Source of the DNA: Thalassospira profundimaris | Lineage (GTDB): Bacteria; Pseudomonadota; Alphaproteobacteria; Rhodospirillales; Thalassospiraceae | Assembly (NCBI RefSeq): GCF_003326795.1 | Contig: NZ_JPWI01000001.1 | Coordinates: 806,001 to 870,000 of the forward strand | Direction of reading: 5' to 3' | Length of the DNA: 64,000 bases | Shown: piece after piece, positions 58,047-64,000 of the stretch | Numbering within the stretch: the stretch's first letter is position 1 | Layout of the letters: every line of letters starts with the position of its first letter | Notes under the pieces: model-generated | The model's input: the letters and a program-made list of their open reading frames with translations, nothing else | Database searches by the model: none | What the model was told of the DNA's origin: nothing | Translations under genes and position numbers: made by a program

Positions 58047-58877
58047 TCAGCCGATGAATGGCAACGGTGCGCCGTTATAAAGGTAAATCCAGACCAGCAG
58101 ACCGCCCCCAAGCAGGACGCGGTAGATTGCAAAGGGTGTGAAGCTTGACCGCTTGAGCCAGTTCATCAAAACGGCAATCGCGATAAGAGCTGTCAGGAAC
58201 GAAAGACCGGCGGCCAGAAGGATGTCTTCATTGAGGGCGATATTACCTGCTTGCTGAAGGTCAATCCCGGCCAGAAGTCCGGCACCCAAAATCACAGGTA
58301 TCGACATCAGCATCGAAAACTGTGCAGCGTCTGAGCGCTCATACCCCATGAAACGTGCGGCTGTCATGGTGATGCCGGAACGGCTGGTACCCGGAATCAG
58401 CGCAAGAACCTGTGCGAGACCGATAAATAACGCACCGCCCCAGCGCATATGTTCAAGACGATTGATCGTCATGCCGACCTTGTCGGCAATCCAGAGCAAA
58501 ATCCCGAAGCCAAGCGTGGTCCAGGCAATGATTTCGACCGAACGCAACTGTTCCTCGATGCCGGAGACCTTGAGATAAAAGCCGACAGCGACAACCGGGA
58601 TGGTGGCGAGCACAATGTGGATTGCAAGGCGCGCACCGGCATTGATCCGCCCGGTAAACAGCCGAACGAATCCGCCGAGCATGGCAAAGACATCGCGCCA
58701 GAAATACATCAAAACGGCTGCCAGGGTGCCGACATGGACAGCCACATCTACCAACAAACCCTGATCCGGGCTGCCGGTCAGGGCCGGTGCCAGAATAAGA
58801 TGACCTGATGAGCTGATGGGAAGAAATTCGGTGATCCCCTGAACGACTGCCAGAAGAATAATGTGCTGTAGGGTCAC
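58047..58877 (-). CDS. uppP: Undecaprenyl-diphosphatase UppP (BacA)
   Basis: This integral membrane phosphatase recycles undecaprenyl pyrophosphate, the lipid carrier for peptidoglycan precursors; overexpression gives bacitracin resistance in other bacteria. Motif 1 'VVQGITEFLPISSSGHLIL' and motif 2 'IPGTSRSGITMTAARF' are intact, including the catalytic Glu and Arg. About eight hydrophobic segments are visible. I favour the GTG at 58877 (276 aa, GAGG upstream), which gives the usual short N-terminus; a TTG at 58904 would add nine residues. Confidence 0.94.
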   Translation of the reverse strand: MTLQHIILLAVVQGITEFLPISSSGHLILAPALTGSPDQGLLVDVAVHVGTLAAVLMYFWRDVFAMLGGFVRLFTGRINAGARLAIHIVLATIPVVAVGFYLKVSGIEEQLRSVEIIAWTTLGFGILLWIADKVGMTINRLEHMRWGGALFIGLAQVLALIPGTSRSGITMTAARFMGYERSDAAQFSMLMSIPVILGAGLLAGIDLQQAGNIALNEDILLAAGLSFLTALIAIAVLMNWLKRSSFTPFAIYRVLLGGGLLVWIYLYNGAPLPFIG

Positions 58878-58950
58878 GCCGGCCTCTGTGCCTGTTCGCT
58901 TCAAAAACTGATCGCTTATAGCAGTTTAGCCTGATTCGGCGAAATGCATA

Positions 58951-58973
58951 AATAGTACCATTTCGGTACTATT
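58951..58973. promoter_or_regulatory. Perfect inverted repeat between uppP and gltD
   Basis: AATAGTACC and GGTACTATT are exact reverse complements separated by ATTTC, giving a 23-bp palindrome suited to a dimeric regulator. It lies 170 bases upstream of gltD and 74 bases upstream of uppP. A second small palindrome (GTCAGT AAA ACTGAC, 59041-59055) lies nearer gltD. Binding protein unknown. Confidence 0.5.
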
Positions 58974-59142
58974 GAAACTTTATTTCAGGGCATTCCGGTG
59001 GCGAATTCTGGAAGACCCGAAAAAATGTACGGATATTTATGTCAGTAAAACTGACCTATGATGCATTTTGTGCTAGATTCTTGCGTGTTTGGCACGTATA
59101 CAGTCCGAAACCCGCAACATAAAACCCTTCCAGAGGGCCGTC

Positions 59143-60573
59143 ATGACAGAAAAGATGCTGAAGTTTGTTCATCTTGAACAAAAATATCCGCACAAAAGAG
59201 AGGCGTCCGAACGTCGGACAGACTTCAACGAAATTTATGAAGCATTCGAGGATACCAATGCCGCCGATCAGGCGTCGCGTTGTTCCCAATGCGGTGTGCC
59301 GTTCTGCCAGGCCCATTGCCCGCTTTACAACAACATCCCTGACTGGTTGCGCCTGACCACCGAAGGTCGCCTTGAAGAGGCTTACGCTATCTCGTCGGCA
59401 ACCAACAACATGCCGGAAGTTACGGGCCGCATTTGTCCGCAGGATCGTCTGTGCGAAGGCAATTGCGTAATTGAGCAGTCAACCCATGGTGCGGTCACGA
59501 TCGGCTCGGTCGAGAAATACATTACCGATACCGCCTTTGCGAACGGTTGGGTCAAAGCCCCGAAGCCGGCCAAGGAAAATGGTATGTCGGTCGGCATCAT
59601 CGGTGGTGGTCCAGGTGGCATGGCTGCAGCCGAGCAGCTGCGTCTCAAGGGATATGAAGTCCATATCTATGATCGCTATGACCGCATGGGCGGGTTGCTG
59701 GTTTATGGTATTCCGGGCTTCAAACTGGAAAAGGACGTCGTTGAACGCCGGGTCAAGCTTCTTGAAGAAGGTGGTGTTATCATGCACACCGAATTCGAGG
59801 TTGGCCGTGATGCAACCCTTGATGACCTGCGCAAGAAACATGACAGCGTTCTGATCGCGACCGGTGTTTACAAGGCCCGCGAACTCAAGCTGCCGGGCGC
59901 CGGTCTGGGCAATGTCTATCCCGCACTTGAATATCTGACCACGTCCAACCGTCATGGTCTTGGCGACACGGTTCCGGCTTATGAAGACGGCACGCTTAAT
60001 GCCAAGGACAAGAATGTTGTTGTGATTGGCGGCGGCGATACCGCGATGGATTGTGTTCGTACCGCGATCCGTCAGGGTGCCAAATCGGTTAAATGTCTCT
60101 ATCGCCGTGACCGCGCCAACATGCCCGGTTCCCAGCGTGAAGTTGCCAATGCCGAGGAAGAAGGTGTCGAGTTTGTCTGGTTGACCAACCCGGAAGCCTT
60201 TGTCGGTGATGATACCGTTACCGGTGTTCGCGCAGTGAAGATGCGTCTTGGTGCACCCGATGCCGGTGGCCGTCAGAGCCCGGAAATCATCGAAGGTTCG
60301 AGCTACACCATGGATGCCGATATGGTCATTCTTGCGCTCGGCTTTGAACCGGAAGATCTGCCAACATTGTTTGATGCACCGGAACTCGGTGTGTCGCGTT
60401 GGGGGACAGTCAAAATCGACTTCCGCACCATGATGACCAATCTTGATGGCGTATTTGCTGCTGGCGATATCGCCCGTGGTGCTTCGCTTGTGGTCTGGGC
60501 TATCCGCGATGGCCGCGATGCGGCTGACCGGATTGATGAGTATTTGCTGGCGCGCAAAGAAGCTGCTGCTTAA
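59143..60573 (+). CDS. gltD: Glutamate synthase (NADPH) small subunit
   Basis: It passes electrons from NADPH through FAD and iron-sulfur clusters to the large subunit. The N-terminal cluster region has 'CSQCGVPFCQAHCP' and 'CPQDRLCEGNC'. The FAD site is 'VGIIGGGPGGMAAAEQL', the NADPH site 'VVVIGGGDTAMDCVR', and the end motif is 'VFAAGDIARGASLVVWAI'. The ATG at 59143 (476 aa) follows GAGGG; the in-frame start at 59089 lacks a ribosome binding site. gltB begins 29 bases downstream, so gltD precedes gltB in this operon. Confidence 0.97.
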   Translation: MTEKMLKFVHLEQKYPHKREASERRTDFNEIYEAFEDTNAADQASRCSQCGVPFCQAHCPLYNNIPDWLRLTTEGRLEEAYAISSATNNMPEVTGRICPQDRLCEGNCVIEQSTHGAVTIGSVEKYITDTAFANGWVKAPKPAKENGMSVGIIGGGPGGMAAAEQLRLKGYEVHIYDRYDRMGGLLVYGIPGFKLEKDVVERRVKLLEEGGVIMHTEFEVGRDATLDDLRKKHDSVLIATGVYKARELKLPGAGLGNVYPALEYLTTSNRHGLGDTVPAYEDGTLNAKDKNVVVIGGGDTAMDCVRTAIRQGAKSVKCLYRRDRANMPGSQREVANAEEEGVEFVWLTNPEAFVGDDTVTGVRAVKMRLGAPDAGGRQSPEIIEGSSYTMDADMVILALGFEPEDLPTLFDAPELGVSRWGTVKIDFRTMMTNLDGVFAAGDIARGASLVVWAIRDGRDAADRIDEYLLARKEAAA

Positions 60574-60602
60574 GCCCGCTGCCGCATTAGGAGAGAGAAG
60601 TT

Positions 60603-63600
60603 ATGAACAAGATCGTTCAGGACAAAATGGTTCAGAGCCGCGGTGCCGCAGATATCGCCCGTTTTGAGAAAAACGCGGCCCATCTCGAAGCCAGTGGCAT
60701 GTATGACCCGGCCGAAGAACATGCCAACTGTGGTGTGGGTCTTGTCGGTGCTATTGACGGCAAACCGCGCCGCGAGGTCGTCGAAGCCGGTATCGAAGCC
60801 CTGAAGGCAATCTGGCACCGTGGTGCTGTTGATGCTGATGGCAAGACCGGCGATGGCGCAGGCATCCATCTTCAGATCCCGCAGGATTTCTTCAAGGCTT
60901 ACCTTAAGGTGATCAACCAGGAAGCCCCGGAAAGCCTGATTGCCGTTGGTCAGGTCTTCCTGCCGCGTATCGACATGTCGGCCCAGGAACGTTGCCGTGC
61001 AATCGTTGAAACCGAAATCCTCAAACAGGGTTACGGTATTCTTGGCTGGCGTCAGGTGCCGGTTGATGTGTCGGTCATCGGTGAAAAGGCAAACCAGACC
61101 CGTCCGGAAATCGAACAGGTCCTGATTGGTGTTCGTGATGACGTCGATGAAGAAAAGTTCGAGATCGACCTGTATGCGATCCGCCGCCGTATCGAAAAGG
61201 CCGTGCTGTCCGAAGCGATCAAGGACTTCTATATCTGTTCGATGTCCTGCCGTTCGATCATCTACAAGGGCATGTTCCTTGCAGAAGACGTTGATACCTT
61301 CTATCCGGATCTTCGTGACGAACGCTTTATTTCAAGCTTCTGCGTCTATCATCAGCGTTATTCTACCAACACTTTCCCGAGCTGGCCGCTGGCACAGCCG
61401 TTCCGTGTTCTTGCCCACAACGGCGAGATCAACACGCTGCGCGGTAACGTCAACTGGATGAAAAGTCACGAAGCACGTATGGCGCACGAAGTGTTTGCCG
61501 ACAGCATCGATGACCTGAAGCCGGTTATTCAGCCCGGTTCGTCTGACTCGGCAGCCCTTGATGCCGTGTTCGAGCTGATGATCCGTGCGGGCCGTGACCT
61601 CCCGATGGTGAAAACCATGATGGTTCCGGAAGCATGGTCGAAAAAGGCATCTACGCCAGACAGCTATAAAAACCTTTATGCCTATTGCAACGCGGTCATG
61701 GAACCGTGGGACGGCCCTGCTGCACTTGCGGCATATGGTGGTGAGTGGCTTATGGGTGGTACGGACCGTAACGGTCTGCGTCCGCTGCGTTATGCGGTTA
61801 CCGGCAATGGTCTTCTGATTGCAGGTTCCGAAGCCGGTATGGTTCATATCGACGAGGAAAGCTGTGTCGAAAAAGGCCGCCTCGGCCCGGGTCAGATGAT
61901 TGCGGTGAACCTTGCCGAGGGCAAGCTGTATCACGATGGCGAGCTTAAGGACAAACTGGCAAATCGCCGTGACTGGTCGAAATGGGTTGGTCGCACCAAG
62001 GTGCTTGATGACCTGATTTCACCGGAAAAAACCGAACCGTCCCATATCGACAAGGAACGTCTGCTGCGTCTGCAAAAGGCGATGGGTCTGACCCATGAAG
62101 ATCTTGAACTGATCCTTCATCCGATGGGCGAAGAAGGCAAGGAAGCCATCGGTTCGATGGGCGATGACACTCCGCTTGCGATCCTGTCGGATCGTTATCG
62201 CGGGCTGCATCACTTCTTCCGCCAGAACTTCTCGCAGGTGACCAACCCGCCGATCGATTCCCTTCGTGAAGCGCGCGTCATGAGCCTGAAAACCCGTCTG
62301 GGCAACCTTGGCAACGTTCTGGAAGAAGACGAAAGCCAGTGCGATCTGCTTCAACTTGAAAGCCCGGTTCTGACCAACGCCGAATATGAGGCGATGCGCG
62401 GATATATGGGTGATACGGCAGTCGAGATTGATACCACCTTTGATATTACCGGTGGCCAGTCTGCCCTGCGTGATGCGATTTCGCGGATCCAGCGTGAAGC
62501 AGAAGAAGCCGTTCGTGGTGGCGCACTGCATATCATCCTGACCGATGAAGCGATTTCCGAAGAGCGTGCTGCCATTCCGATGATCCTTGCGACCGGTGGC
62601 GTTCACAGCCATCTCGTGAAGACGTCGCTGCGCACCTATATCTCGCTGAACGTTCGTTCGGCAGAATGCATGGACGTGCATTACTTCGCCGTTCTGATCG
62701 GTGTCGGCGCGACGACGGTTAACGCCTATCTGGCGCAGGAAGGTCTGCTTGACCGTTATGCACGCGGTCTGTTCCCGAATGTGGTCAGCACTGCCGAAGT
62801 CATGCAGCGCTTCAAGGCTGCAATCGATGCGGGTCTTCTCAAGATCATGTCAAAGATGGGCATCTCGATCATCAGTTCCTATCGCGGTGGCTATAACTTT
62901 GAAAGTATCGGCCTGTCGCGTTCGCTGGTGGCTGAATTCTTCCCGGGCATGCCGTCGCGTATTTCAGGTATCGGTCTTCAGGGTATCCAGCGTCGCACGA
63001 TTGCCCAGCACAAGGAAGCGTTTAACGGCAATGTCGTTACCCTTCCGGTTGGTGGCCTTTACAAATACCGTCGCAGTGGCGAGCGCCACGTCTGGACCGG
63101 TCCGCTGATCCATACGTTGCAGTCCTCTGTGACTACGGGCAGCTACAACACGTTCCGCAAGTTCTCGGAAGGTCTGCGTTCGCGTGAACCGCTGCATCTC
63201 CGCGATCTTCTGGATTTCCGCAGTGACCGTAATCCGCTTCATCAGGACAAGGTCGAAAGCATTACCGAAATCCGCAAGCGTTTCGTGACCCCGGGCATGT
63301 CCCATGGTGCACTTTCGACCGAAGCCCACGAAGCACTGGCGATTGCCATGAACCGTATCGGCGCAAAGTCGAACTCCGGTGAAGGTGGTGAATCGCGTGA
63401 ACGTTTCCGTCCGCGTGCGAACGGCGACAATGCGCGTTCCTCGATCAAGCAGGTTGCGTCCGGTCGCTTTGGTGTGACGGCTGAATATCTGAATAACTGC
63501 GAAGAAATTCAGATCAAGGTCGCACAGGGGGCAAAGCCGGGCGAAGGTGGTCAGCTTCCGGGCTTCAAGGTTACGGTTGAAATCGCACAGCTGCGTCATG

Positions 63601-64000
63601 CGACGCCGGGTGTGACCCTGATTTCGCCGCCGCCGCACCACGACATCTATTCGATCGAAGATCTCGCACAGCTGATCTATGACCTTAAACAGATCAACCC
63701 GCGTTGCCGTGTTTGCGTGAAACTGGTGTCGCGTTCGGGTGTTGGTACGATTGCTGCCGGTGTTGCCAAGGCAAAAGCCGACGTGATCCTGATTTCCGGC
63801 TATGACGGTGGTACGGGTGCAAGCCCGCAGACCTCGATCAAATATGCAGGCGTTCCGTGGGAAATGGGCCTGTCGGAAGTCAACCAGGTCCTGACGCTCA
63901 ACAACCTGCGTGACAAGGTCAAACTCCGCGTTGACGGTGGTTTCAAAACCGGTCGTGACGTTGTGATTGGTGCGATGCTTGGTGCCGAGGAATTCGGTAT
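60603..64000 (+). CDS. gltB: Glutamate synthase large subunit, truncated by window edge
   Basis: The ATG at 60603 follows GAGAGAGAAG; the frame remains open to the window end, giving 1,132 of about 1,500 residues. GltB transfers the amide of glutamine to 2-oxoglutarate. A 42-residue propeptide precedes the N-terminal nucleophile Cys43 in 'HANCGVGLVG'. Other landmarks are 'YHQRYSTNTFPSWPLAQPF', 'LAHNGEINTLRGN', 'GSSDSAALD' (glutaminase domain), 'SKMGISIISSYRGG' and 'GYDGGTGASPQTSIKYAG' (FMN-binding synthase domain). The 3Fe-4S and GXGXG beta-helix regions lie beyond the window. Confidence 0.97.
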   Translation, partial: MNKIVQDKMVQSRGAADIARFEKNAAHLEASGMYDPAEEHANCGVGLVGAIDGKPRREVVEAGIEALKAIWHRGAVDADGKTGDGAGIHLQIPQDFFKAYLKVINQEAPESLIAVGQVFLPRIDMSAQERCRAIVETEILKQGYGILGWRQVPVDVSVIGEKANQTRPEIEQVLIGVRDDVDEEKFEIDLYAIRRRIEKAVLSEAIKDFYICSMSCRSIIYKGMFLAEDVDTFYPDLRDERFISSFCVYHQRYSTNTFPSWPLAQPFRVLAHNGEINTLRGNVNWMKSHEARMAHEVFADSIDDLKPVIQPGSSDSAALDAVFELMIRAGRDLPMVKTMMVPEAWSKKASTPDSYKNLYAYCNAVMEPWDGPAALAAYGGEWLMGGTDRNGLRPLRYAVTGNGLLIAGSEAGMVHIDEESCVEKGRLGPGQMIAVNLAEGKLYHDGELKDKLANRRDWSKWVGRTKVLDDLISPEKTEPSHIDKERLLRLQKAMGLTHEDLELILHPMGEEGKEAIGSMGDDTPLAILSDRYRGLHHFFRQNFSQVTNPPIDSLREARVMSLKTRLGNLGNVLEEDESQCDLLQLESPVLTNAEYEAMRGYMGDTAVEIDTTFDITGGQSALRDAISRIQREAEEAVRGGALHIILTDEAISEERAAIPMILATGGVHSHLVKTSLRTYISLNVRSAECMDVHYFAVLIGVGATTVNAYLAQEGLLDRYARGLFPNVVSTAEVMQRFKAAIDAGLLKIMSKMGISIISSYRGGYNFESIGLSRSLVAEFFPGMPSRISGIGLQGIQRRTIAQHKEAFNGNVVTLPVGGLYKYRRSGERHVWTGPLIHTLQSSVTTGSYNTFRKFSEGLRSREPLHLRDLLDFRSDRNPLHQDKVESITEIRKRFVTPGMSHGALSTEAHEALAIAMNRIGAKSNSGEGGESRERFRPRANGDNARSSIKQVASGRFGVTAEYLNNCEEIQIKVAQGAKPGEGGQLPGFKVTVEIAQLRHATPGVTLISPPPHHDIYSIEDLAQLIYDLKQINPRCRVCVKLVSRSGVGTIAAGVAKAKADVILISGYDGGTGASPQTSIKYAGVPWEMGLSEVNQVLTLNNLRDKVKLRVDGGFKTGRDVVIGAMLGAEEFG

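Noticed and set aside
59090..59095. TGGCAC upstream of gltD, resembling the -24 box of a sigma-54 promoter
   Set aside because: The required GC-type -12 element (TTGCA/T) is absent at the correct spacing; the sequence there is ACAGTC.

Overview
The window looks like chromosomal DNA of a free-living alphaproteobacterium, probably a marine member of the Rhodospirillales close to Thalassospira. This is inferred from gene content and my memory of gene order (argJ / parvulin / divergent secA with mutT nearby, a DUF3572 gene, phhA with a divergent AsnC-type regulator); no search was run. I see no insertion sequence, integrase, phage gene, rRNA or CRISPR array. One tRNA gene is present, tRNA-Leu(UAA).

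Layout. (1) Bases 1-21831 hold one enormous reading frame, open at the left edge: more than 7,270 codons of an RTX-type calcium-binding secreted protein built from glycine/aspartate nonapeptide blocks, about 12 recurring 'DF..D.I.L' modules, and six copies of a second module, two of which carry insertions. (2) 21.9-29.4 kb: a tRNA-dihydrouridine synthase, two small paralogous proteins of 49 and 51 residues, then a minus-strand operon mutA-mutB-meaB for adenosylcobalamin-dependent methylmalonyl-CoA mutase, with a cobalamin riboswitch in front of mutA. (3) 29.6-33.1 kb: a single-domain response regulator, phenylalanine 4-hydroxylase with a divergent Lrp/AsnC regulator, a Rhizobium-type asparaginase, and a YnfA-type membrane protein. 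(4) 33.1-40.1 kb: a signalling island of one soluble PAS histidine kinase and three two-domain response regulators (one with a degenerate HD-GYP output, two tandem HDOD paralogues), beside a pentapeptide-repeat gene and a frameshifted remnant of a second copy. (5) 40.2-48.1 kb: argJ, a secreted parvulin, two related proteins of unknown function (one with four EF-hand-like loops), and divergent secA. (6) 48.2-58.9 kb: a TPR/GT41-type glycosyltransferase, a lipoprotein esterase, mutT, a CinA-like protein, bluB, a beta-barrel outer-membrane candidate, tRNA-Leu, a periplasmic solute-binding-like protein, small membrane proteins and uppP. (7) 59.1 kb to the right edge: gltD and a truncated gltB of glutamate synthase.

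Connections. Cobalamin use is a theme: a B12 riboswitch, a B12-dependent mutase with its MeaB chaperone, and BluB, which makes the lower ligand of B12. The HD-GYP/HDOD cluster looks like a self-contained phosphorelay with non-DNA-binding outputs. SecA and the parvulin act in protein export. The giant RTX protein should leave by a type I system that is not in this window.

The strongest candidates for follow-up are the three ~1.6 kb tandem supermodules and the inserted domains of the RTX giant, the riboswitch placed on a B12-dependent enzyme, the degenerate HD-GYP/HDOD cluster, the pair of unknown proteins between the parvulin gene and secA, and the twin microproteins.
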